A DNA stretch of 64,000 bases from an uncultured SAR86 cluster bacterium (GTDB taxonomy: Bacteria > Pseudomonadota > Gammaproteobacteria > Magnimaribacterales > Magnimaribacteraceae), in the NCBI GenBank assembly GCA_937773605.1, contig CALJVP010000005.1, positions 1 to 64,000 of the forward strand, read 5' to 3'. Numbering within the stretch: position 1 is the first letter of the stretch; each line of letters starts with the position of its first letter. Both the position numbers and the translations under genes were made by a program. The notes beneath the pieces were generated by a model that saw only the letters and a list, made by a program, of their open reading frames with translations, was not told where the DNA came from and made no database searches. Below are positions 46,300 through 54,380 of this stretch, in pieces.

Positions 46300-46743
46300 A
46301 TGAAAGCATTAAAAATAATATTCCTTACTCTAATTGCATTATCACCTCTATCAATAATTTCTGCTGAATACACCGTTAAGATGCTCAATAACGGAAAGGA
46401 AGGGTTGATGGTATTTGAACCTTCAGTCCTTTCGATACAACAAGGAGACACGGTTCTTTTTGAAGCTACCGACGTTTCTCATAACTCTGCCTCCATTCCA
46501 GGGATGATACCTCAAGGAGCCATGCCTTGGACGGGAGCAATGAATCAAGATATTAAAGTTACTTTTGATAAAGAAGGAGTTTACGTCTATCAGTGCACTC
46601 CTCATTCAATGATGGCGATGGTGGGAGTTATTAAAGTTGGAGCTCCAAATAATTTGGAGATCATTAAAGGGAAGGCAGAAGACCAGAAAAAAGTATTTGT
46701 GATGAACAAAGAAAGACTAACAAACTACTTACTAGAAATTTAA
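46300..46743 (+). CDS. Pseudoazurin, periplasmic blue copper protein
   Basis: A signal peptide ending near SIISA precedes a cupredoxin domain. Type 1 copper ligands are a His in DVSHNSAS and the trio Cys, His and Met in YQCTPHSMMAM, spaced C-x2-H-x4-M as in pseudoazurin. The protein starts at ATG 46300 (147 aa) rather than the upstream in-frame ATG at 46270, which lies in the inverted repeat. It should carry electrons in the periplasm; the partner is unknown. Confidence 0.88.
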   Translation: MKALKIIFLTLIALSPLSIISAEYTVKMLNNGKEGLMVFEPSVLSIQQGDTVLFEATDVSHNSASIPGMIPQGAMPWTGAMNQDIKVTFDKEGVYVYQCTPHSMMAMVGVIKVGAPNNLEIIKGKAEDQKKVFVMNKERLTNYLLEI

Positions 46744-46769
46744 TTTAAAAATAAATATAAAGGGAAAAA

Positions 46770-46958
46770 ATGGCTATTAAAATTGTACAAGAAGCAGCAG
46801 ATCTAGAAACTTACAAAGAGTGGAGAGATACAGACGGAATGTCTAAGATGGATTTTAATCCATTAGTAATGTTCGTGGTAATTCCAACCATCGTCCAGGC
46901 ATCATGTCTTTTATTGATGGGTTCATTCATGTATCTAAATGTGATCTTTTTTGCCTAA
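46770..46958 (+). CDS. Small single-helix membrane protein (62 aa) next to pseudoazurin
   Basis: The ATG has AAAGGGA upstream and lies 26 bases after the pseudoazurin gene, so the two are probably one operon. A soluble charged N-terminus of about 30 residues (ETYKEWRDTDGMSKMDF) is followed by a hydrophobic segment (about 30-60) to the C-terminus. No haem or metal motif is visible. It might anchor or dock the copper protein (inference only). Confidence 0.65.
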   Translation: MAIKIVQEAADLETYKEWRDTDGMSKMDFNPLVMFVVIPTIVQASCLLLMGSFMYLNVIFFA

Positions 46959-47069
46959 GAAATTCCAAAGTTACTTAAGAAAAATCTTTATTTGATTGTA
47001 AGAAAAATTTATCTGTTTGAGTCAAGCCTGCTTCTAAGTTAGGCTAGATTTAAAGATAGGGAGATTCTT

Positions 47070-47456
47070 ATGGGTCCAATAGATGCTGTTAAAACATGTT
47101 TTGTTAAATACGTAGATTTTGACGGTAGGGCACCAAGGTCTGAATATTGGTTCTTTCATCTCTTTATAGTTCTATTAACCTCGCTTAGTGGATACTTAGA
47201 TTTTGAATATGGTCTTACCTTTGGCGAAGGTTTTTCCGAACAGGGCATAACTTCAGGAATAATTAATCTATTGATCATCTTGCCTACCGTTGCTGTGGGA
47301 GTTAGGAGACTTCATGACATAGGTAAATCGGGTTGGTGGGTTCTTCTTCCTTTCACAATTATTGGAATTTTTGTGATTATTTATTGGGCAGCTCAAATAA
47401 GTGTTGACGATAATGAATACGGAAAAAATCCTCTAATAGAAGATTCGATTACCTAG
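47070..47456 (+). CDS. DUF805 inner-membrane protein
   Basis: This 128-residue protein matches DUF805 (YhaH-like): N-terminal FDGRAPRSEYWFFHLF, three to four helices, GVRRLHDIGKSGWW, and the C-terminal YGKNPL. AGGGAG precedes the ATG. Its stop interlocks with that of the convergent M20 gene (CTAG, 47453-47456). Function is unknown for the family. Confidence 0.88.
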   Translation: MGPIDAVKTCFVKYVDFDGRAPRSEYWFFHLFIVLLTSLSGYLDFEYGLTFGEGFSEQGITSGIINLLIILPTVAVGVRRLHDIGKSGWWVLLPFTIIGIFVIIYWAAQISVDDNEYGKNPLIEDSIT

Positions 47457-48670
47457 TTGGGCTTTAGAATTTCTTCAGCCATCTTGACCCAGTAAGTCGC
47501 CCCTATAGGCAATATTTCATCGTTAAAATCATAACCTGGGTTGTGAATCATGCAGGATCCTTCTCCATCTCCATTACCTATCCAGATGTAGCTACCTGGT
47601 TTTTCTTGAAGCATATAAGCAAAGTCTTCTGATCCCATTCCAGGTTTGGGAGAAAGATTCACTCTCTCTTCTCCTACTATCCCTTGCGCGACTTGGCCGG
47701 CTAAGTTAGCTTCCTCTTCTGAATTTATGGTGGCGGGGTATCTGTGCTCGTAGTGGAATTCACAATCAGCGCCGTACGCTTTGCAAATACTCTCAGAGAT
47801 TTGTCTCATCTCATCTTCTAATTTCTTTTGAACGTTCGGAGAAAAGCATCTGGTGCATCCTTTGATCTCCACTTGATTGGGTATGACGTTGTAAGCATCG
47901 CCCCCATGGAATTGAGTTACGCTCAATACCGATGGCTCTTGCGGGTCTATCGATCTACTTATTATTGCTTGAAAGGCATCAATAATTTTTGTTCCTACAA
48001 TGATCGGATCAACCGTTGTTTGTGGCATGGCAGCGTGTCCGCCTCGTCCTATCACTTTAAGATTAAAGATATCAAAGGCAGCCATAATCGGCCCTGGTTT
48101 AATGGCAAAGGATCCCACTGGCATACCCGGAATATTGTGCATTCCATAAACCGACTCGACCGGGTACTTATCAAATAGACCGTCTTCTATCATGACTCTG
48201 CCTCCGCCTTCATTTTCTTCTGCCGGCTGAAAGATAAAATTAACTGTGCCATCAAAGTTGCCTTGTTCTGAAAGATACTTGGCTGCTCCTAAGAGCATGG
48301 TCGTATGGCCGTCATGACCGCAAGCATGCATTTGACCTGGGTTCTTAGATTTATACTCGAAGTCATTGGTTTCATTGATTAATAATGCATCAAGATCTGC
48401 TCTTAATCCTATGGATCTGTTGCCCATTCCCTTTCTTAGGGTGCCAACAACACCGGTACCAGCGATACCTGTTTCGACTTCAATGCCAAAGCTTTCTAAT
48501 TTATCAGCCACAATTTGTGCTGTTCTGTGTTCCTCGAAAGCAATCTCAGGGTGCGCATGTATATCTCTGCGCCATTCTTGCATCTCACCTTGTAAATCCT
48601 CAAGTTCTTTAATAATCTTCATGTTCATTAGCATAGAACTAAAAGAGGCTTTATCCAACTTTTTTATCAT
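47453..48670 (-). CDS. M20 family amidohydrolase (hippurate hydrolase-like)
   Basis: A cytosolic zinc hydrolase of the M20D group that cleaves N-acyl amino acids or related amides. Motifs: WRRDIHAHPEIAFEE, MHACGHDGHTTMLLGAA, FQPAEENEGGG, YGMHNIPG, and the late MGSEDFAY. The start is uncertain: ATGs at 48670, 48634, 48628 and 48622 are in frame, none with a clear ribosome binding site, and those at 48634-48622 give N-termini closer to the family norm. It diverges from the chorismate mutase gene. Confidence 0.87.
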   Translation of the reverse strand: MIKKLDKASFSSMLMNMKIIKELEDLQGEMQEWRRDIHAHPEIAFEEHRTAQIVADKLESFGIEVETGIAGTGVVGTLRKGMGNRSIGLRADLDALLINETNDFEYKSKNPGQMHACGHDGHTTMLLGAAKYLSEQGNFDGTVNFIFQPAEENEGGGRVMIEDGLFDKYPVESVYGMHNIPGMPVGSFAIKPGPIMAAFDIFNLKVIGRGGHAAMPQTTVDPIIVGTKIIDAFQAIISRSIDPQEPSVLSVTQFHGGDAYNVIPNQVEIKGCTRCFSPNVQKKLEDEMRQISESICKAYGADCEFHYEHRYPATINSEEEANLAGQVAQGIVGEERVNLSPKPGMGSEDFAYMLQEKPGSYIWIGNGDGEGSCMIHNPGYDFNDEILPIGATYWVKMAEEILKPN

Positions 48671-48745
48671 TGGTAAAATTTTGATTCAAAATATTACTGA
48701 TATAATTGAGCCTGAAATTAAACTAAAAATTAGGATTTTTATATT

Positions 48746-49039
48746 ATGGACATGACGATGACTCAGGTTAGAGAAGAGATAGACTTGTTGGACAGAGAGC
48801 TTGTATTGTTATTGGCTAGAAGGCAAAAATGCATAGAGATGGCAGCGGTAGTAAAAAATGATAAGAACCTCGTTGTTGACGAAGAAAGAATAGAGGAAGT
48901 GATAGTCAATGTAGTTTCATTTGGAGAGTCTTGTGGATTGGACAAAAGAATATCTGAGCCTTTATGGAGAACGTTGATAAATCTTTCCATAGAGCATGAA
49001 TTTGAAGAACTCGAAAACTTTCAATCCACCGCAAATTAA
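48746..49039 (+). CDS. Chorismate mutase-like protein (AroQ fold)
   Basis: A 97-residue all-helical protein with VREEIDLLDRELVLLLARRQKCIEMA and later residues typical of monofunctional AroQ chorismate mutases and the related isochorismate-pyruvate lyases (PchB). The first-helix Arg and later Lys/Arg positions are kept. No aro or tyr gene adjoins it, and it heads a run of catabolic-looking genes, so its substrate may not be chorismate. Confidence 0.75.
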   Translation: MDMTMTQVREEIDLLDRELVLLLARRQKCIEMAAVVKNDKNLVVDEERIEEVIVNVVSFGESCGLDKRISEPLWRTLINLSIEHEFEELENFQSTAN

Positions 49040-49062
49040 ATCAATAAGAGCAGGTTGTCAGC

Positions 49063-49641
49063 ATGAATCATAATCACATAGGCGGAGAATTAAGAGAGAC
49101 GTTTCCAGAGTTTGAAGAATTATTTAAAGCGGTTGAAGGCTCAATGGGATATCTTCCAAATGCTTATTTAGGAATGGCAAAAAGACCAGAACTTCTTAAG
49201 TCATTTTCTGGATTAATAATGGCCATTTTTACTCAAGAAGGACTGAATCCGGGTTTGCGTCAGTTGATTGCTTTAGCTTCAAGTTTGTCTTCGGGATGTA
49301 AATATTGCCAAGCTCACACTTCACATGGAGCAGAAAGATCTGGCATCGATCATCAAAAGATAGCAGAAATACTCAAATATAATGACAGTGCACTTTATTC
49401 AGAAAGCGAAAAAGCTGTTTTAGATTTAGCATTTGCTGCTGGTGCAACACCCAACAGATCCTCAAAAGAACACTTTGTTGAGTTAAAGAAACATTTTTCA
49501 GATGAGCTAATAACAGATATAGTTTCAGTCATATCTATTTTTGGATTTTTAAATAGATGGAATGATACACTTGGAACAAAACTTGAAGACGTGCCAAAGG
49601 ATTTCATAGAAGAGAAATTGATACCTTTGGGTTGGTCTTAA
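49063..49641 (+). CDS. Carboxymuconolactone decarboxylase/AhpD-like protein
   Basis: A 192-residue protein of the CMD/AhpD family with the redox motif GCKYCQAHTSHGA and the preceding LIALASSLSSG. The CxxC plus following His is typical of AhpD-type alkylhydroperoxidases. It starts 23 bases after the chorismate mutase-like gene and ends 15 bases before the acyl-CoA synthetase. Either peroxide protection or a role in the cluster pathway is possible. Confidence 0.83.
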   Translation: MNHNHIGGELRETFPEFEELFKAVEGSMGYLPNAYLGMAKRPELLKSFSGLIMAIFTQEGLNPGLRQLIALASSLSSGCKYCQAHTSHGAERSGIDHQKIAEILKYNDSALYSESEKAVLDLAFAAGATPNRSSKEHFVELKKHFSDELITDIVSVISIFGFLNRWNDTLGTKLEDVPKDFIEEKLIPLGWS

Positions 49642-49656
49642 GAAAGGGGAGTAATA

Positions 49657-51222
49657 ATGGAAATACCTTATGAAAAAACTATGGTTGAGATCTTTCGATG
49701 GAGAGTCAATAAATCTGGTAATAACGTAGCACATAAGTTTGAAGAAAAAGAGACGACTTTTAATGAATTAGATTCATTTTCTAATAAAGTTGCTCAAGGA
49801 CTCTTAGAAGAGGGTTGTAAGCCTGATTCTAGAGTTGCTTACTTAGGCAAAAACTCAGATATATTCTTCGAGTTTATGTACGGAACTATTAAATCAAGAA
49901 CAGTCACAGTGGGTGTTAATTGGAGATTGGCTCCACCTGAGGTCGCTTTTATCCTAAATGATTCTAGTAGTGAGATTTTGTTTGTTGGTCCGGAATTCTT
50001 TGGGCTCATTGAAGAAATCAAAGATGAAATTCCTTCAGTAAGAAAAATCATTACAGTGGGCGGTCATCATGAAGAATGGGAAGATTATACTCAGTGGAGA
50101 GACGCGAATGTTGATGAAGATCCTATGCTTGAGAGCAATGGTGATGATGACGTTATACAACTTTATACCTCAGGAACTACAGGTCATCCAAAAGGAGTTC
50201 AGTTAACCAATGACAACTTCAGTGCTTGTTTCATTGTGAATGAAGAGGCCATGTACAGAGACATTGAAGAAGGAGGGGTAAACCTTGTTTGCATGCCTAT
50301 CTTTCATGTGGCCGGGACAAATATGGGCATAGCTGGAATGGTTACTGGGGCAAAAAGCATCATCATTCCTGAGGTTGATCCCAGTCTTATCCTTAAACTG
50401 ATTGAGCAAGAAAAGATACAACATACAATTTTTGTACCAGCAGTTATATTATTCTTAATTCAACATCCTGATTCTGCGAACACGGATTTTTCTTCGCTAG
50501 AAACTGTAATCTATGGAGCTTCACCTATTACAGACGACACTTTGTTAAAGGCCATGGAATTAATGGATTGTAACTTTTGGCAAGTTTATGGCTTAACTGA
50601 GACTAATGGTGCAATTACATTTCTCTACCCAGAAGATCATGATGTGTCTAGAGGTAAACTTAGATCTTGCGGAAAAGCAGCTAAAGGCGTTGGTCTACGG
50701 GTTGTAGATTCAGAAGATAATGATGTGCCTGTAGGCGAAGTTGGTGAAGTGATAATCAAATCTGAGCTTAATATGAAGGGTTATTGGAATAGGCCAGAAG
50801 CAACGGCCGAAGCCATTAAAGACGGTTGGTTTTATTCAGGAGATATTGGTTACTTTGATGACGAAGGTTTTCTTTACATTCATGACAGAGTAAAAGACAT
50901 GATCGTTTCAGGTGGAGAGAATATTTATCCTGCCGAAGTTGAGAATGCTTTAGTGAGTCATCCCAATATAGCCGATGCTGCCGTTATAGGAATTCCAGAC
51001 GACAGGTGGGGAGAAGCAACAAAAGCTTTTATAGTTCAGACCGAAGGTGAAAAACTTAACGAAGATGAAGTAATTTCTTATGTAAGAACTCAAATAGCAG
51101 GCTATAAGTGTCCTAAAACAGTTGAACACATAGATGAACTCCCTAGAAATCCATCAGGCAAAATACTCAGAAAAGACTTAAGAGCTCCTTATTGGGAAGG
51201 TAAAGAAAGAAACGTCTCTTAG
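49657..51222 (+). CDS. AMP-forming acyl-CoA synthetase (class I adenylate-forming)
   Basis: This 521-residue ligase activates a carboxylic acid to its CoA thioester. The P-loop TSGTTGHPKG is at residues 171-180, followed by YGLTETNG, the ATP/hinge region YSGDIGYFDDEGFLYIHDRVKDMI, GGENIYPAEVE, and the C-terminal catalytic lysine in PSGKILRKDL. A clear AAGGGGAG precedes the ATG. It groups by motif with medium- or long-chain fatty or aromatic acid ligases; the substrate is unknown. Confidence 0.9.
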   Translation: MEIPYEKTMVEIFRWRVNKSGNNVAHKFEEKETTFNELDSFSNKVAQGLLEEGCKPDSRVAYLGKNSDIFFEFMYGTIKSRTVTVGVNWRLAPPEVAFILNDSSSEILFVGPEFFGLIEEIKDEIPSVRKIITVGGHHEEWEDYTQWRDANVDEDPMLESNGDDDVIQLYTSGTTGHPKGVQLTNDNFSACFIVNEEAMYRDIEEGGVNLVCMPIFHVAGTNMGIAGMVTGAKSIIIPEVDPSLILKLIEQEKIQHTIFVPAVILFLIQHPDSANTDFSSLETVIYGASPITDDTLLKAMELMDCNFWQVYGLTETNGAITFLYPEDHDVSRGKLRSCGKAAKGVGLRVVDSEDNDVPVGEVGEVIIKSELNMKGYWNRPEATAEAIKDGWFYSGDIGYFDDEGFLYIHDRVKDMIVSGGENIYPAEVENALVSHPNIADAAVIGIPDDRWGEATKAFIVQTEGEKLNEDEVISYVRTQIAGYKCPKTVEHIDELPRNPSGKILRKDLRAPYWEGKERNVS

Positions 51223-51237
51223 GTCAAAAAATAGACC

Positions 51238-51681
51238 ATGTCTTTTAATGAGATTCAATTTGAACTTGATCCTCTTTTAGAAAAGGATTCCATTTTTATA
51301 ATGGAACTCCCTTTATCCAAATTAGTTTTAATGAACGACGCTAATTTTCTTTGGTTCTTATTGATACCAAGAAGAGAAGGCGTTCATGAAGTCTTCGAGT
51401 TATGTGAGCAAGATCTATTGCAACTAAACAAAGAATCTAATTGTTTATTGAAGGAGCTTAAAGAGCATTACAAAGGGAAGAAAATGAATGTAGCTAATCT
51501 AGGAAATATAGTGCCGCAGCTGCATATTCATCACATTGTCAGATATGAGGATGATTTGGCATGGCCAGGCCCCATCTGGGGAAGCCAAGAAACTAAGGCT
51601 TACACTGATTTGGAAAGAGAAACTATCGTTGAAGAGGTTAGGAAACTAATGAGTAAAGAATTTGGAGATAAGTATGTTTGA
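51238..51681 (+). CDS. HIT-domain protein
   Basis: A 147-residue nucleotide-binding HIT protein, with the late motif QLHIHHIVR and the following WPGPIWG. The family hydrolyses or transfers nucleotide monophosphates. Downstream of an AMP-producing ligase it might act on adenylate by-products (inference). The start is ATG 51238, 15 bases after the synthetase stop. Its stop overlaps the next gene. Confidence 0.82.
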   Translation: MSFNEIQFELDPLLEKDSIFIMELPLSKLVLMNDANFLWFLLIPRREGVHEVFELCEQDLLQLNKESNCLLKELKEHYKGKKMNVANLGNIVPQLHIHHIVRYEDDLAWPGPIWGSQETKAYTDLERETIVEEVRKLMSKEFGDKYV

Positions 51682-51937
51682 ATTAACGTTGTTCAATGTG
51701 GCCCAGGTAACCGATCAGATTCTAGCGATTATAGGAACCTACTTGATAACCAGTATCAATCCTAGAATACGGATGTATGGTTTTATTTGTTTCTTGCTGG
51801 TCAATGTGCCAGGTATTTATTTGTTGGTGGTAACAGAACTTTGGTGGCTTTTAGCCGTTGTCCCGGTTTGGCTTTATTTAAACTGGTTGGGTTACATTAA
51901 CAATTACAGAGAAGACAAGCGATTGTCCGAGGCGTAA
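51674..51937 (+). CDS. Small membrane protein (about 88 aa)
   Basis: Beginning at ATG 51674, inside the HIT gene, with GGAG 7 bases upstream. The protein has two to three hydrophobic segments (about 14-30, 36-55, 58-75), the last containing LWWLLAVVPVWLYLNWLGY. I do not recognise the family. Overlap with the HIT gene points to co-translation. Confidence 0.65.
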   Translation: MFELTLFNVAQVTDQILAIIGTYLITSINPRIRMYGFICFLLVNVPGIYLLVVTELWWLLAVVPVWLYLNWLGYINNYREDKRLSEA

Positions 51938-52008
51938 ATATTTTCAATTGATTTTTTACTGCTTTGTGTTTTTATAGATATAGAAAAGTTAGTAATTTAG
52001 GGAGAAGC

Positions 52009-52059
52009 ATGAGAGAGTTTGTTGGGGAATACAATATCAGAGAAGTTATTTTTGAGTAA
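52009..52059 (+). CDS. Short leader ORF (16 codons) coupled to dioxygenase gene
   Basis: ATG 52009 has an excellent ribosome binding site (AGGGAG, 3 bases before it) and encodes MREFVGEYNIREVIFE. Its TAA (52057-52059) shares a base with the dioxygenase ATG (TAATG). The dioxygenase has no strong site of its own, so its translation probably depends on this leader. It could be a regulatory leader peptide or simply a coupling device. Confidence 0.5.
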   Translation: MREFVGEYNIREVIFE

Positions 52060-52928
52060 TGAAAGATAAATTTCATCCTGACGAATTTGAATCACGCACT
52101 TTGCCTTTTGAAGTTAATAGGCTGAGCCCCACCATTGGTGGAGAATTGTTGGGGGTTGATTTAAGAGAAGACCTCACTTCTGAGATCAAAGAATTAATCT
52201 ATGAAGCTCTTTTGGTTTATAAGGTGATCTTTTTTCGAGATCAAGACCTTACGACAGATCAGCATATTCATTTTTCAAAAAACTTTGGAGATCTTGAAGT
52301 TCATCCTTTTGCCCCATTTAAAGAAGGTTATCCAGAAGTTCTGAAAATAACCCACAATGAAAAGAGTCCGGGTCGTGAAAATCTTTGGCATTCTGACGTT
52401 ACTTGGAGAAAAGAGCCCTCTCTTGGATCGGTTCTTCGGATGTTAGAAAAACCTGAGAACGGAGGTGATACTCTTTTTTCAGATATGTATGCCGCTTATG
52501 ACGACTTAAGCGATGAAGTGAAACAAAGATTGGAAGGAGCCGTTGCGGTCCATGATTTTGTAGGGTTTCGAAAGAGATTGATTAAAGAAGGGAAGAGCCC
52601 CAAAGAAATCGAAGCATTTAATAAAAAATTTCCTATGCCTGAACATCCTGTGTTCAGAACACACCCTGATACCGGTAAAAAAGTGATCTACGTTAATCGT
52701 GCTTTCACTCAATACATAAAAGGCTGGGAAGAAAACGAATCAAAAGACATGTTGGATTTTTTATATTCTCGAGCTTCTACTCCGGAATACCAATGTCGCT
52801 TTGCGTGGGAGAACAACTCCATTGCATTTTGGGACAACCGAGCTTGTCAGCATTACGCTAATTCAGATTACTGGCCACAGATAAGACGAGTTGAGCGTGT
52901 CACTATTGTTGGTGATAGGCCCGTATAA
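52059..52928 (+). CDS. TauD/TfdA-family Fe(II)/2-oxoglutarate dioxygenase
   Basis: A 289-residue TauD-type oxygenase. The iron motif H111-x-D113 (WHSDVTW) and the C-terminal His (FWDNRACQH) with the following Arg (PQIRRVERVT) are intact. The GGELLGVDL start and GGDTLFSDMYAAYDDL are typical of taurine/alkylsulfonate and 2,4-D dioxygenases. It differs clearly from the paralogue at 896. Substrate unknown; the neighbouring transporter gene is broken. Confidence 0.88.
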   Translation: MKDKFHPDEFESRTLPFEVNRLSPTIGGELLGVDLREDLTSEIKELIYEALLVYKVIFFRDQDLTTDQHIHFSKNFGDLEVHPFAPFKEGYPEVLKITHNEKSPGRENLWHSDVTWRKEPSLGSVLRMLEKPENGGDTLFSDMYAAYDDLSDEVKQRLEGAVAVHDFVGFRKRLIKEGKSPKEIEAFNKKFPMPEHPVFRTHPDTGKKVIYVNRAFTQYIKGWEENESKDMLDFLYSRASTPEYQCRFAWENNSIAFWDNRACQHYANSDYWPQIRRVERVTIVGDRPV

Positions 52929-52988
52929 ATCTAACTCTTAAATCTCTAGGCTTGATCATATTAATCTGTATGATGCGCCCCATTCATT

Positions 52989-53866
52989 ATGCAGAAAAGT
53001 TCTATTATTGATTGGTCTTTAATAGTTGGAATAGGCATAGCTTGGGGAGCATCATTTATGTTCATTAAGGTAGCTGCTCCAGCGGTTGGACCTATTACTC
53101 TGGTTTTTTATCGCCTAGCATTAGCTTCATTGCTGCTTGCGCCTATTTTTATAAGGAAGAGGCATTTAAAGAATATTAAAGATGATTGGCCTTCTATATT
53201 GTTCCTTTCATTTTTTAATGCCTCTGTTCCTTTCTATCTATTTTCAAAAGCAGCTCTAGATTTAAATGCCGGAACAATGTCGGTTCTAAACGGAACAACC
53301 CCTCTATTCTCATTTGTAATATCGATACTCTGGCTAAGATTAAGTTCAAATTGGATACAGTTTGCAGGCATCCTGATAGGTATAGCTGGGACTAATAATC
53401 TTTGTTGGCTATGAATCTTTAGAATTTGCCATCTTGCCATTAATCTTGTGTTTAATAGCGTCTTTTCTCTATGCCTTTTCTTCCAATTTTATTTTCCAAA
53501 CAAAAAATATTGATCCTAGCTACCTAGCAACCATCACCTTGCTTTTGGCAACTTTTATAGTTTTCCCTTTAATTTTCTTCGAAGAAGGCATTGATCTGGA
53601 TCATCCGGTAAACGTCTTAGGGAGTATTGGTCTGTTGGGTTTTTTATGCACGGGTTTGGCTTACATGGGTTTTGTGACACTAATAAAAAGAACAGGTCCG
53701 GTAAGGGCTTCAACGGTGGTGCTTAATCGTTCCATTAACAGGAATGATGTGGGCAAATATCTTTTTAAATGAAACTATCACTGCAACCATGCTTTTGGGT
53801 TGTTTGCTCATTATCATAGGGGTGGGATTAGTTAATTTCTTTAAGGAAGAAGAAGCAGAATCTTAA
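52989..53866 (+). pseudogene. EamA (DMT-superfamily) transporter with two frameshifts
   Basis: Three adjacent frames together spell one EamA exporter: 52989 to about 53390 (IAWGASFMFIKVAAPAVGP, SVLNGTTPLFSFV), then about 53392-53728 in the next frame (LPLILCLIASFLYAF, LATITLLLATFIVFPLI), then about 53729-53866 in the third (VPLTGMMWANIFLNETIT). Each break fits insertion of a single A (near 53392 and 53725). The full protein would be about 290 aa. Neighbouring genes are intact, so true decay is more likely than random sequencing error, but the latter is not excluded. Confidence 0.85.
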
Positions 53867-54366
53867 TTCGAAGTAACAGGACTCTTTAAATAAACCACAC
53901 TGTGGTCGTCGTAGTCCTTTATTCCAACTTCTTGAAATCCAAACTCGGCATGAAAAGCCAATGATGCATCATTCCTGGGTAAAGTATTTACTTCACAGCA
54001 AACATCAATGTTGTTTTCTGTAGCTAATTTAAAAACTTCATCGTAGATCATCTTGCCCAAGCCTTGTCTTCTGAATCCATCCTTAATAGCAACCCTGTCT
54101 ACGTAAAGAAACTGATCATAGTTAGCAGTAAAGAATTTATAATTTAAAGAGTGATAATCTTCCTTCTCTCTCATTAGGATAATAAATCCAGCAGTAACTT
54201 CATCATTCTTTACAACAATGACGTGGCTACTCATTTTGACTAAAGAGTTAAACTCTTCGATGGTGGGTATGTCACCAACTTCAGGAATATTGGCTTGGTT
54301 AATTAACCACATTGCCCTTAAGGCTGAGTTTTCTATTGGAAGATGTAATAGCTCAAGACTAAACAT
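53863..54366 (-). CDS. GNAT-family N-acetyltransferase
   Basis: A 167-residue acetyltransferase with the acetyl-CoA motif VDRVAIKDGFRRQGLGKMIYDEV and the later NDASLAFHAEFGF. I begin it at ATG 54366, 15 bases after the monooxygenase stop; an in-frame extension to 54423 overlaps that gene. Its stop overlaps the broken transporter on the other strand. Substrate unknown. Confidence 0.83.
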   Translation of the reverse strand: MFSLELLHLPIENSALRAMWLINQANIPEVGDIPTIEEFNSLVKMSSHVIVVKNDEVTAGFIILMREKEDYHSLNYKFFTANYDQFLYVDRVAIKDGFRRQGLGKMIYDEVFKLATENNIDVCCEVNTLPRNDASLAFHAEFGFQEVGIKDYDDHSVVYLKSPVTSN

Positions 54367-54380
54367 CACATCATTGTACT

